Below are positions 43,201 to 49,679 of a stretch of 64,000 bases of DNA, piece by piece (position 1 is the first letter of the stretch; each line of letters starts with the position of its first letter). Source of the stretch: Saccharina japonica (Eukaryota > Sar > Phaeophyceae > Laminariales > Laminariaceae); assembly GCA_008828725.1 (NCBI GenBank), contig MEHQ01003627.1, positions 302,562 through 366,561 of the forward strand. Direction: 5' to 3'. The notes under the pieces were generated by a model. It saw nothing but the letters and a program-made list of their open reading frames with translations, made no database searches and had not been told where the DNA came from. Position numbers and translations under genes: made by a program.

Positions 43201-46200
43201 TATGCCCGATCTTGTATAATCTAGCTCATGTTGCTGGGTGTGATCCGTATAGTCTGCACAATCTAGCGCGTGGTTCCCGCGTTGGATCTGTGCTATGAAG
43301 GTCCCGCACAACCTATCACAACGGCAGGTGAGGAACCAGGTGATCTACAGTAGCTCATTATCTATCCGAGGTGTGGAAACGTGCCGCATCAGCCGCAACG
43401 GTGGGTGTATTGTGGGATTGTGTGACAATCGGTCCTTACATTGCGGGATTGCGGGACAAACGGTCCTTGTATTGCGGGACAAGCGGTCCTTATATTGCGG
43501 GACAAGCGGTCCTTTTATTGCGGGACAATCGGTCCTTATATTTCAGGGCAAGCGGTCCTTATATTGCGGGACATATTGGTATATTGGCACAGACGCGTGC
43601 TACGACAGAGGTACGTATATAGCACCTTTCAGGCAAACTAATTCTGCCTTCGAGGGGTTCATCAACTAAGGAACTACCCAATAAGGCACGTGCCTTACAA
43701 GGCGTGCCTAATTCCTAGGCCATGGGGTTGCCCATCGGGTTATAAACCCTTCAGAGCTGCGTCCACATTTTTTGGGGACACGAGTACTTGGAATCAGTGC
43801 AGGATATGTTTTTCAGTAGTAAAGAGAAGTTTAGCGCTCGTTTTATATTAAAAACCCCGAATTTAGGTGATACATAGACCTCTTCAAATGAGCAGACCCA
43901 GAAAAATTAGGGTGCCCCCCTTTGCCGTAGCAAACGTTTACACCACCGCACAAAACAGTAGTGGGGGTGGGGGCGCGTGGTGGGTGGGTGTACTCATGTC
44001 GTGCACGGCCGTAGTCGCATGACCATAGACCCTCGCATCCCTACAATGCCGGGACGGAGCACGTTGGGTTTTCACCAACCAGGCAGACATTGCTTGCACC
44101 AAGCGCGAAGCGCCGTGAGGTATTGGGCGAGTCGCATGGAGGGTGAGCTGCATCCTGCTAAGAACCGCCTGTGTGGTGGACTTGCATATGGACGACAGCC
44201 TCCAATGAATTGATTCAATTTCTGGTGTGTCCACTTCCAGAGACAGCAATGGGTATCACTACGTATCTGCCTCGTGGATGCCTTACCATATACACACTAC
44301 GTGATACGATCATTCCCCTTGTGCGGAGATGAGGTTATCAACCCCGCACAAATGATCTAACAAGACCGCCAGTATGGGTGACCGCCAAAACAAAAACAAA
44401 AAAAAACCGGTACCCTCGTTGTCGAGCTCACGCAGTGAGAGGCGTGTTTTACAGCGTCGTTGCCAACCGACGCCAACCCAACCTATAAATATATAACATA
44501 TTTATAACATATTTATAGGGGGGGGGGGGGGGCTTACTCATTTGTTGCTTGCCTTAGTCATTTGACCATTGACCACGCATCACTTTCGAGACGGAGCCGG
44601 GGGGTAGAGTTTTAGGGCACTCTGACGTTGTATTCATCTGGCGTCAGCATCTCGCCACCTCCGCCTTTACGACCAGTCCACGGAGCCGCGTGTGGGGCCG
44701 ACATCCTCGTGAACCTTATAACCGCAACACGACGAACAAGGAGCTACATACCGCCTGACTGCTCCTGCCGCGACTGGAGGAGAACCTGCAAAAAAAAAGA
44801 GTACAATCGCGCGTCAGAGTCATTATCTCCTACCTGTCCGACCCCGTCGTCACGAAGCCTCCGACCTCCTTCGCCTGCAGGTAGAGAGAATCGGCAGAGG
44901 CGAACGATGACCGGGGATGCTTTGAATCATCCCCTCCCCTCCCGCCTGCAGCACCATCACCGGCCCCGGGGCCCCCTCCTCTTGATATTACCGTCGCAAC
45001 TTCGCGGGCATCTTGGGTGTCGCCGTCATCTGTAACTCCCCCATCTTCGCGGGACGGTGCCCTTTCTGGTACGGGAGGTTCAGCCTTCGAGGGCAAGGGT
45101 CGGCCAGGGCGGAGGGGGGGGGACTGCAACACGTTAACTATTACGGGGGGCCATCATAATTAGGACTCATCACATACACAAAAACCAAAATCTACCTGTC
45201 TATATTCAAGTATATTACGAAGCATATTTTGTCCTGACTACTGTGTTCCGTTGTAATAACTAGACCTGTGAGTCGGCACGGCTTAATCCTTTTTGCTCAT
45301 GCTGCAAAAAAACATTGGCCCGTACAAGTCTCCAGCAATTTTATCCCATAAACGCAGGTGTAGTTCTGAAGGAGTAAAGCCGCCAACTAGTTATTTAGTC
45401 GGACTATTAGTTGTGAATAGTCGTTTCCCGGAGGTGCCGACTTTCCAACTTAATGGGTTTCCATAGTTGTAGGAAGGATGGTTCAATGCGGGATACATTA
45501 CACCAGTTTTTTTCATACCCGGGTACCCTAGAGAATATATATACCCCACCAAATAAAAACTTGGAAGGTTTTCTTTCTGTTGTATGAGCCATTGCCATCC
45601 AGTGCACGACATTAGGCGGAAAGGGGGTTGGTTTCTTCCTGCGTCGCCTGCCAGAGAAACTAAGCCCTTCCAAGACAAGAGGGGCGACCCTAACGAGCCC
45701 GTAGAGGGGACCATAACGCCCCCTCCCCTTCAATACCTTTTTTCTTCTTCCCCTTTATTTTTTCCGCCCTTGTTTTCTCTCCCCCTCCTAATACTAATAG
45801 GCGTAACTCAGATCCGGGGTCACATAGCAGGCCCTCCCCCCTCCCTCCCCCCTCCCTCCCCACTACGGAGGCGTTCGTGCCTTCATTTTTTTTTATCGCG
45901 AGAAGACATTAGACTGTAGCCCTTTCTTCCGTCGTCGACTCGCGTCGAATTGCTTTTACCTACGCTACGCACTCGTTTAAACTTAAATGGGCACCCAACT
46001 GCTGTGGGAGGTGTCTCTATAAGGAGTAGGAACGGCGCTCCGACTCGAAAGGGGTGCGTGGTCAATGGTGAAATTACTAAGGCAAACAAACCAACAAAAA
46101 GTACCCCCTCCCCCCACCCCGCCCCCTCCGCCCCCCGCCCGCCCTACCCTCAGCCTCTTATCTTACCCCGCTCCCCCTCCCGGGCCACGTGTGCTTTCAG

Positions 46201-46431
46201 GACTCATTGCTTCAGCACTACCCATGTGCATAGCGACCCCCCCCCCTCCCTGCCCCCCCCCCCTCCGATATTTCTCCCGCATTATCAAATACCCCTGCCC
46301 AAGAAAATGGACCCGACCGAAGCAAACCTGGCATCGAAGAGCGACGAGGTAGCGAAGCTTGGCGACGGCCTTGAGGCTAACCCCGCACTCATGGGCTAAC
46401 TGCTCCGAGTCGCGCGACAGCAAGGACTCCG
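28166..46431 (-). CDS. RAD51D: RAD51D-like recombinase, 9 exons located
   Basis: Exons 46328-46431, 44834-45123, 42926-43007, 40653-40781, 40350-40466, 38450-38546, 36260-36330, 30405-30450 and 28217-28410 join without a frame break into 376 codons. Residues 1-34 match the helix-hairpin-helix region of RAD51D (SEQLAHECGVSLKAVAKLRY). About 70 residues of Pro/Gly/Asp-rich insert follow. The ATPase core has Walker A GRSSAGKT (150-157), VLYVDTANG, VVRAFDISKVMSALV, Walker B LVVLDS (251-256), TAVLSPLLGG, VLVANSTVAS, then PRAALGMTWEGVPSIRVVL and LLKHPAR near the end. RAD51D is a RAD51 paralogue of the BCDX2 complex acting in homologous-recombination repair in the nucleus. The order and spacing of motifs leave little doubt about family. 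Odd points: an 18-kb gene with introns up to 5.8 kb full of repeats, and one GC-AG intron. The first coding exon (start Met) was not found. The C-terminus either reads through to TGA at 28166 or splices at 28216. Confidence 0.9.
28785..29130. mobile_element. GATCTA-rich inverted-repeat element, copy 3
   Basis: Starts near TTTTCACGCCTCGGACAGATC, with a 3x tandem of GACCTATCTATCTACAGA-like units, then the family block GGCTCCCACCCTGCAACATG and ATCTAGATCATGAAGTGAGA. Confidence 0.65.
29265..29850. repeat. ~110-bp satellite, 5-6 units
   Basis: Each unit contains CCTACACTAAAAATAGTATA, CCTTGACGCGTCCCGAGTAG and GTTTGACCGCCTTGACTGAC with drift between units. Lies in a RAD51D intron. Confidence 0.9.
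30008..30385. mobile_element. GATCTA-rich inverted-repeat element, copy 4
   Basis: Most complete copy: GTTTCACACCTCGCACA at the left pairs with CCAAGGTGTGAAAC at the right; interior dense in GTAGATGATCTATCT. It ends ~20 bp from the 30405-30450 RAD51D exon. Confidence 0.7.
30405..30450 (-). CDS. RAD51D: RAD51D exon: VANSTVASRAAGEDE
   Basis: 46-nt exon between TTGTTGTGTCTAG and GAGG|GTAAGG. Equivalent of the VTNH strand and loop; the His is replaced by Ser. Phase agrees on both sides. Confidence 0.85.
31054..31300 (-). CDS. Coding-like frame, unknown (VLAVDGGLLSAVF)
   Basis: A minus frame encodes RSLVLAVDGGLLSAVFADTA then RYCFVAVEFHPVHEMG and a Gly-rich tail to a stop at 31054. The composition is coding-like and the sequence lies in the RAD51D intron between 30450 and 36260. 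It is not part of RAD51D because that frame is complete without it. It could be a relic of a mobile element or a nested gene. No clear acceptor. Confidence 0.3.
31313..31560 (-). CDS. Coding-like frame, unknown (EEAKRPQEGDRIKYV)
   Basis: Frame to the TAA at 31313-31315 encodes GPVEEAKRPQEGDRIKYVCP and a hydrophobic GYVAAAVLALTH segment. A second minus frame is also open here. Same caveats as 31054-31300; possibly the same relic with a frameshift. Confidence 0.25.
31613..31652. repeat. Adjacent poly-G and poly-C tracts
   Basis: GGGGGGGGGGGG, ATTT, then about 20 C. Could form a hairpin and is a likely sequencing trouble spot. Confidence 0.8.
31660..33140. other. RAD51D intron; no further exon recognised
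   Basis: Several short frames, none with good splice sites. The 45-bp stretch before 33154 (ATATAGGATTTTATGTCAGT) is shared with 38814-38880 and 28040-28090, a minor dispersed repeat. Confidence 0.3.
33305..33619 (-). CDS. ORF inside hAT-type element, unknown
   Basis: 104 codons of protein-like sequence (RMYEDTWIVGSAWYLAEPYL in the middle). No family recognised. It overlaps the region just upstream of an LTR-like end at 33698 and may be cargo or a chance frame. Confidence 0.25.
   Translation of the reverse strand: MKSRGVWRARYGNVSVDRMYEDTWIVGSAWYLAEPYLRTPFLYPIELYHEISNTKNFTIYREKRALASIDIPVSYDEGLTFTLGECAIRGEHQRKTTYGFQYYG
33640..33790 (+). repeat. Fragment related to the TRIM-like LTR element
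   Basis: GATACCATCACA|TTAGCCCACCCTGA parallels TGTACCATAACA|CTAGCCCACTCTGA at 21312-21335, and GATTCCACGA ... GTCGAAGGCGCGGCTATTC parallels the TRIM interior. Only an LTR end plus part of the interior remain. Confidence 0.5.
34198..34228. repeat. (AT)n microsatellite
   Basis: About 15 AT dinucleotides inside the hAT-type element. Confidence 0.95.
34385..34864 (-). CDS. Possible hAT transposase N-terminal remnant
   Basis: Frame of 159 codons. The segment from MSQDVVVVDDVAAAKDDSSS followed by SDEPIFAGSDPRRANFC is acidic and Ser-rich, as often found ahead of the BED finger in hAT transposases. The frame then becomes non-protein-like after ~34620, consistent with a deleted interior or an intron. 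Confidence 0.35.
   Translation of the reverse strand: MDPLRHNPLPSPRTPNTTQHSHTLNTHHPSLLASPTHHNSNMSQDVVVVDDVAAAKDDSSSSDEPIFAGSDPRRANFCVEYLNGWSFFEMQFVFNFICDSYFPVQLAGAITLNGLLDKSLVHRCFSPCTPLLPTGSCLRLQYAGQDNCFCRRLESCQVD
35329..35545. repeat. (ATGGT)n pentamer array, degenerate
   Basis: About 40 units of TATGG/TATGT with substitutions. ORFs such as MVWYGMVWYG are artefacts. Confidence 0.95.
35760..35990 (-). repeat. G-tract mosaic repeat, partial copy, inverted
   Basis: Reverse orientation: CTCAGTAGGACGAAGCCCACC, CCACGGCGCTTGGTGCAAG, GTGAAAACCCAACGTGCTCC, CATGACATGAGTACACCCCC. Confidence 0.75.
36026..36235 (+). mobile_element. SINE-like element, uninterrupted relative of 17256-17655
   Basis: GTTCACACCACCGGGGTGTG, CTGACATTTCCGAAAAACGC and ATCGAGCGCTGAATTCCCCT align with the 17-kb element. 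Here GGTATTTTGGCAGACTTCCC is continuous where the 17-kb copy has an insertion. Confidence 0.6.
36260..36330 (-). CDS. RAD51D: RAD51D exon: HGLMASLGSLLNRAA
   Basis: Acceptor CGCACGCAG, donor CTG|GTGAGT. 71 nt, taking the split Gly codon from the previous exon exactly. A poly-G tract of a mosaic repeat begins 14 bp beyond the exon and supplies C-rich sequence upstream of the acceptor. Confidence 0.9.
36344..37075 (+). repeat. G-tract mosaic repeat, long copy
   Basis: Order: poly-G; module 1 (TTGACC/CATTGACCACGGATCCC, GAGACGGAGCACC); poly-G; module 2 (GTGCACGGCCGTGATCGTAT ... GCGAAGCGCCGTGAGGTATT ... GACTTGCATATGGACGACAG); module 3 (CCACTTCCAGAGACAGCAAT ... GAGCTCACGCAGTGAGAGGC ... CCTATAAATATATAAAATAT); poly-G. 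Nearly identical to 43980-44532 from module 2 onward. Confidence 0.85.
37130..37405 (-). pseudogene. piggyBac-like transposase remnant
   Basis: Minus frame after a stop at 37406-37408: SFRKLHGANGANTFTNNLMS, then LLSRLPCKRPLHIYFERLRV and SNFDAAKQFRAPFFELPEAS, to a TAA at 37130. The pattern 'Gly-rich, LLxxLPxxRPxHIYFDNFFTS' is typical of piggyBac/PGBD transposases; here FDN is FER. A second coding-like minus frame just upstream (FKYDLFPKSVNFRRECDHNR, to ~37478) would need a frameshift to join. I read it as a decayed copy in a RAD51D intron; the family call is by pattern only. Confidence 0.4.
37656..38100. other. Intronic DNA with (CCCA)n tract and an orphan acidic-tail ORF
   Basis: A minus frame ends REIAGVEIFGTVAFISYGSR then SDSGEQEDKDD at 37656. 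It looks like a protein C-terminus but has no partners. 38025-38110 is a CCCA/CCAA-rich simple repeat. Confidence 0.3.
38450..38546 (-). CDS. RAD51D: RAD51D exon: Walker B LVVLDSVTAVLSPLLGG
   Basis: Acceptor TTAAGCAG, donor GCCG|GTGAGT, 32 codons plus 1 nt. The SVTAVLSPLLGG motif is diagnostic of RAD51D. Confidence 0.95.
38785..38804. repeat. Three telomere-like CCCTAA units
   Basis: CCTAACCCTAACCCTAACCC next to repeated CCGCCTTA(T/C)T words. TTAGGG is the telomere repeat of many algae; at three units this may be chance or a break-repair scar. Confidence 0.6.
38815..39260. other. RAD51D intron, nothing specific
   Basis: Holds one copy of a small dispersed repeat (ATATATAGGTTTTCGTGT ... GACTACTATGCCCCCCCGTA) and no exon. 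Confidence 0.3.
39265..39510. mobile_element. GATCTA-rich inverted-repeat element, copy 5
   Basis: GGATCCTAACCTGCCGTTGT, CCCCGGCAACATGAGCC and GATCATGAAGTGGGAATC blocks of the family; ends eroded. Confidence 0.6.
40240..40335 (-). repeat. G-tract mosaic repeat, module 1 fragment
   Basis: CGTCTCGAAAGGGATGCGTG, TCAATGGTCAAATGACTAAG, then C-rich. Lies directly beside the 40350-40466 RAD51D exon, in its downstream intron. Confidence 0.75.
40350..40466 (-). CDS. RAD51D: RAD51D exon: VVRAFDISKVMSALV
   Basis: Acceptor TTGCCCAG, donor GGG|GTAAGC, phase 0-0, 39 codons. Contains the conserved V-x-A-FDI motif. Confidence 0.9.
40653..40781 (-). CDS. RAD51D: RAD51D exon: LCLTAAVAAA...YVDTANG
   Basis: Acceptor GTGAAACAG, donor GGG|GTGAGT, phase 0-0, 43 codons. 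Matches the region just after Walker A in RAD51D. Confidence 0.9.
41655..41860. mobile_element. MITE with GTGGTCCCTTTATAGTGCCG ends
   Basis: GTCCCTTTATAGTGCCGG at the left pairs with CCGGCACTATAGAGGGAC at the right; interior has GCGGGCAACCGGCACTA repeats. Related to 53675-53931. Confidence 0.7.
42027..42290. repeat. GGGA/GGAA-rich polypurine region
   Basis: Long strand-asymmetric purine tract beginning with GGGAGGGAGGGAGGGAGGGA. Further polypurine runs lie at 42727-42835, with a CCCA run at 42614-42648. All are within a RAD51D intron. Confidence 0.9.
42926..43007 (-). CDS. RAD51D: RAD51D exon: Walker A, GC donor
   Basis: Acceptor CGTTCTAG. 27 codons LDRLLCKGLMLHHVVEVVGR then SSAGKTQ. The donor is CAG|GCAAGC, a GC-AG intron. 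A GT alternative would break the frame to the next exon. Confidence 0.9.
43150..43385. mobile_element. GATCTA-rich inverted-repeat element, copy 6 (inverted)
   Basis: Opposite orientation: TGCTGGGTGTGATCCGTATA, ACCTATCACAACGGCAGGTG, ending near ATCCGAGGTGTGGAAACG. Confidence 0.6.
43412..43575. repeat. 23-bp minisatellite, ~6 units
   Basis: Unit CGGTCCTTATATTGCGGGAC AAG with single-base variants. Overlapping ORFs translate the repeat in several frames (GPYIAGQAVL). Confidence 0.9.
43925..44600 (+). repeat. G-tract mosaic repeat, long copy 2
   Basis: Modules 2 and 3 nearly identical to 36540-37055 (including GACCGCCAGTATGGGTGACC and CCTATAAATATATAACATAT), then poly-G and module 1 (CTTGCCTTAGTCATTTGACC, 44550-44600). 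Module order differs from the 36-kb copy. Confidence 0.85.
44834..45123 (-). CDS. RAD51D: RAD51D exon: variable linker and VTTGSD
   Basis: Acceptor GTGTTGCAG, donor GACAG|GTAGGA. 96 codons plus 2 nt. Low-complexity Pro/Asp/Gly linker, then SADSLYLQAKEVGGFVTTGS. The linker is an insertion relative to the animal protein. Confidence 0.85.
45140..46030. other. RAD51D intron, no exon recognised
   Basis: ACTATTACGGGGGGCCATCA ... TCCTGACTACTGTGTTCCGT is a copy of a small dispersed repeat also near 33060-33150 and 38814-38880. C-rich tracts lie at 45830-45865. Confidence 0.3.
46030..46275 (-). repeat. Mosaic-repeat module 1 fragment and poly-C tracts
   Basis: GCTCCGACTCGAAAGGGGTG, GGTCAATGGTGAAATTACTA, then long C-rich sequence to 46265. 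Lies ~55 bp from the 46328-46431 RAD51D exon. Confidence 0.65.
46328..46431 (-). CDS. RAD51D: RAD51D exon: helix-hairpin-helix N-terminal part
   Basis: Acceptor GCGGCAG, donor CCAG|GTTTGC. Encodes ESLLSRDSEQLAHECGVSLK and AVAKLRYLVALRCQ. Enters mid-codon, so at least one upstream exon exists. Confidence 0.85.
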
Positions 46432-46439
46432 CTGCCGCG

Positions 46440-46800
46440 TTTCGAAACGCGGCGCGATTGTTGTCGTTTCGGGCCGTTCATCGTCATCGTAAGTGGCGGC
46501 GATATATGTGGTAGCGGCGGTGACGGCAGTACGGCGGGCAGTGAGAGTCTATACGTTGTTAGAAAAAAAAAAAACGCCTTTTTAACAGGTTTATAGGCGG
46601 CATTTCCTACGACCTGTTCACGTCGCGCGCGCCGACCCGGGTTTGCTTGCGCTTCGCGGTCGTTTCGCAGTCCTCGTTAGCGGCGGCGGTAGCAACGGTT
46701 ACAGTTACGGTCGGCAGCACAGTATGCGCGCAGAGCCAGTAAAAACAAAACAAAAGGTTTTCCAACGGGTTTGTAGGCGGCCTCTTAGCCCTTATGTACC
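46440..46800. other. Region upstream of the first located RAD51D exon
   Basis: The missing first exon should lie upstream of 46431. A minus frame ending ANEDCETTAKRKQTRVGARD (46607-46690) has a weak donor but the wrong phase and no similarity to the RAD51D N-terminus, so it is not included. Confidence 0.3.
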
Positions 46801-46808
46801 TGTACACA

Positions 46809-46985
46809 GTACAGGACACCCACTAAGCAAACAAGCAATAAGAAAGGCAGGTCGAATTAACAGGAAACTACGAAATTCGGGAGTCGTCACACTGAAATTA
46901 GTGTACAACGCGCCCATTTTCGACCAAGAAATCCAGCCTGGACCAGCTTTCCCGTTTTTTCTTACTGTAGCTGTCCGGTACTGTA
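46809..46985. mobile_element. MITE of the GTACAGGACAC family, copy C
   Basis: GTACAGGACACC at the left, GTCCGGTACTGT at the right, with shared interior GGAAACTACGAAATTCGGGA and AAGAAATCCAGCCTGGACCA. Confidence 0.7.
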
Positions 46986-47752
46986 TTACGGCTAAAACGA
47001 CGACATTTGGGCGAATGAATGCTCAACTCTGCGAAATAAACACCGCGGCATAGGTCTTGGGCGGGCGGGCCCCCTTACTCATATCGTGCACGGCCGTAGT
47101 CGTATGACCATAGACGCATAGGTCTTGGGGGGGGGGGGAGGAAGACACCTGTGTCTACGACTTTTCGGGAAGGTCGACGAGCTGAAAAACAGCATCAGGC
47201 GGGTTGAGCTGGAACGTACAAACGCATTGGTTTTGCAGTGCTACCAACTACACCACGTACGCGCATAACGCGCAAGACAACACGAGGGGTGTGAAATACC
47301 GCAGATTTCAGAGCGGGCGTACCGGTGATACCGCAAATTGGCGAAATGTGGAAACCGTTCGCAAGAACCGGAACCGCAAAAAAAAACTTCCTGGGAATAG
47401 GGAACTCTCGTAACAATCCGTATACTTCGAAGTATGATATATGTGCAGGGGGTGTTCAGCAGGGGTCAGCATAAAAAATCCGAAACCTCACTTTTCCCCC
47501 CCGCAAAATCACATGTCATTTTGAGGAGCACTGAGAGTCTGGAACGGGTATCACACTGGGTGCTAAGATAACACCCCCCTTAGGAAGAATTTCGAAGCCA
47601 AGTTTCTCCAAAAGGGGACCACAATGGTGGCGTTTGGCTACGAAAGTATCTCGGAAATATCTCAACGACACTTTTTCGCAGTAGACGCAACGGTCGGCGT
47701 TTGCGTCTTCCCCGGTGTCGAGAAAAAACAGCTTCGAAATTCGTCCGAGGGG

Positions 47753-47912
47753 GAGTGTTATCTTATCACCCGCGTGTGTTATCTTATCACCCGGTTGTGA
47801 TATCTTATCACCCGGTTGTGCTATCTTACCACCCGGGTGTGTTATATTATCACCCGGGTGTGTTATCTTATCACCCCGGTGTGTTATCTTATCACCCGGG
47901 TGTGGTCACCCA
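47753..47912. repeat. ~19-bp minisatellite, ~8 units
   Basis: Unit GTGTTATCTTATCACCCGG, with GCG/GGT variants. ORFs translate as repeated ILSPGCV. Confidence 0.92.
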
Positions 47913-48029
47913 GTGTGATACCGTCACGCGACGAAGTAGGCCTGTGGCCAGCGTCTTACATGCCCCAAAAAACAGGCCTTTGATGACGACCAAAAAAGTG
48001 TGCGAAAAAAAATACGATCATAAGGTTTA

Positions 48030-48190
48030 GCGCTCGATCACCTATGGTGGTTCGTTCGCATAAACAGAAAAGCGAGAGTGATGACCCCAAAAAATGCGAA
48101 GAAAAAATTAACACTGAGAATATCGTCAGGCTGTGCTCGATCAGCCAGGGTGGTATTGGCACGCGGTCGGCGACAGACATAAAAGGGCAG
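48030..48190. repeat. ~100-bp tandem units, left of the TTGGG element
   Basis: Two units with CTCGATCACCTATGGTGG or CTCGATCAGCCAGGGTGG followed by a GCATAAACAGAAAAGCGAGAG-like word. Two more units lie at 49158-49300, so the TTGGG element interrupts a tandem array. Confidence 0.55.
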
Positions 48191-48201
48191 AACCTTACAA
48201 C

Positions 48202-49091
48202 CAGGGCTCTTCACGGGTTATGACCCGATCCGCCGGTCGGGTCAGGAAGTTCTCGAAACACAACGGGTCAGGTCGGGTCGGGTCGGGTCGGGTTGGGTTG
48301 GGTTGGGTTGGGGGGTTGGGTTGGGTTGGGTTGGGTTGGGTTGGGTTGGGTTGGGTTGGGTTGGGTTGGGTTGGGTTGGGTTGGGTTGGGTTGGGTTGGG
48401 TTGGGTTGGGTTGGGTTGGGTTGGGTTGGGTTGGGTTGGGTTGGGTTGGGTTGGGTTGGGTTGGGTTGGGTTGGGTTGGGTTGGGTTGGGTTGGGTTGGG
48501 TTGGGTTGGGTTGGGTTGGGTTGGGTTGGGTTGGGTTGGGTTGGGTTGGGTTGGGTTGGGTTGGGTTGGGTTGGGTTGGGTTGGGTTGGGTTGGGTTGGG
48601 TTGGGTTGGGTTGGGTTGGGTTGGGTTGGGTTGGGTTGGGTTGGGTTGGGTTGGGTTGGGTTGGGTTGGGTTGGGTTGGGTTGGGTTGGGTTGGGTTGGG
48701 TTGGGTTGGGTTGGGTTGGGTTGGGTTGGGTTGGGTTGGGTTGGGTTGGGTTGGGTTGGGTTGGGTTGGGTTGGGTTGGGTTGGGTTGGGTTGGGTTGGG
48801 TTGGGTTGGGTTGGGTTGGGTTGGGTTGGGTTGGGTTGGGTTGGGTTGGGTTGGGTTGGGTTGGGTTGGGTTGGGTTGGGTTGGGTTGGGTTGGGTTGGG
48901 TTGGGTTGGGTTGGGTTGGGTTGGGTTGGGTTGGGTTGGGTTGGGTTGGGTTGGGTTGGGTTGGGTTGTGGGTTGGGTTGGGTTGGGTGGGGTTGGGTCG
49001 GGCCGGGTCGGGCCGGGTCGGGCCGGGTCGGGTCACTCTTACCCGACCTGATCCGACCCGTGAGATTTGACCCAACCGGTGAGCAGCCCTG
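48202..49091. mobile_element. hAT-like MITE carrying a (TTGGG)n array
   Basis: CAGGGCTCTTCACGGGTT (48202) and AACCGGTGAGCAGCCCTG (to 49091) match as inverted repeats at 15 of 18 positions. Flanks are CTTACAAC and CTTAACAA, an imperfect 8-bp duplication. The CAGGGCT tip is typical of hAT ends. Subterminal CGGGTCGGATCAGG-type sequence also pairs. Almost the whole interior is a pentamer array. Confidence 0.75.
48293..49034. repeat. (TTGGG)n pentamer array with TCGGG/CCGGG borders
   Basis: TTGGG is uninterrupted from 48316 to 48965 (650 bp, 130 units). Left border units (48271-48290) are TCGGG; right border units (49005-49034) alternate TCGGG and CCGGG. TTGGG differs from TCGGG by a C-to-T change in a CpG. 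ORFs of repeating WVGLG or PTQPN are artefacts, open only because the period-5 repeat lacks stops. Confidence 0.97.
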
Positions 49092-49157
49092 CTTAACAAA
49101 CAAAACGTGTCTTCAACAGAAAAAAAAGAGTAAGAACATGAGATAAGTCATGTAGCA

Positions 49158-49300
49158 TTCGACCACCTACGTAGTGGCACGGGCATAGAAGCGACACAGA
49201 CAACCGATTGCGTGAAAAGCTATTGATAAAGTGATCGTCGGGTTGCATTCGATCACCTAGGGTGATAGGCACCGGCAGAGACGCGAGGGCCTCGAGCGTG
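49158..49300. repeat. ~90-bp tandem units at an exon end
   Basis: TCGACCACCTACGTAGTGGC and TCGATCACCTAGGGTGATAG units. In the minus orientation each is an exon-like end followed by TAG|GTGRTCGAATGC. The unit nearest the exon contains the donor used in the exon call. Confidence 0.55.
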
Positions 49301-49380
49301 CGCTCGTCCAGCCCTAGGCGGTCCAGTCGCGGCATCTGGTGATGCTGATGGTGCTTGCCCCTTGGCCACTCTCTGTCTTC
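49257..49380 (-). CDS. Possible internal exon, unknown protein
   Basis: Acceptor CGCTGAGGCAG, donor CTAG|GTGATC; 41 codons plus 1 nt, phase 0 in. Encodes EDREWPRGKHHQHHQMPRLD and RLGLDERTLEALASLPVPIT. High-GC third positions and an ordinary composition suggest real coding. His-rich start; family not recognised. Reading through the donor stays open for ~35 more codons. Confidence 0.4.
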
Positions 49381-49679
49381 CTGCCTCAGCGGCACAGCAT
49401 AATCAAGGTGGTATGTTGTTACGGTTGTTGTTGCTGCTGTCTTCATTCTTCATGCACACTACAACCTGGTACTGCATATTCTAATAGACGGCACTGCCAC
49501 ATACGACACCGGTGTCGTACTTTCGAACTCACGACACCGGTGTCGTCTTCTCTTATAGCCCGGCGTTCCCGGTGGAATGGCAGGTGAATCTTGTCCCTGT
49601 TAGAGTCAGAGTCGTGAGTTCGAGCCCCCCCGAGTACATGCTCGTAGGGATTTTTTCTCGCAAAAAATATCTCGACTAC

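Noticed and set aside
44757-44790. 34-nt minus microexon after TTTTTTTTTGCAG that could follow the 44834 donor
   Set aside because: It gives FSSSRGRSSQA, which does not fit RAD51D. The 42926-43007 exon restores S-LDRLLCKG and the Walker A motif with perfect phase.
47753-47912. CRISPR-like array
   Set aside because: Units are contiguous ~19-bp minisatellite repeats without spacers, in a eukaryotic context.
48133-49146. Very long ORFs (up to 337 codons) on both strands, WVGLG or PTQPN repeats
   Set aside because: They are translations of an uninterrupted TTGGG array; a 5-bp repeat without stops is open in all frames.
49577-49660. tRNA-like sequence with GAGTTCGAGCCC
   Set aside because: Only a B-box-like word; the T stem pairs at 3 of 5 positions and no D arm is found.
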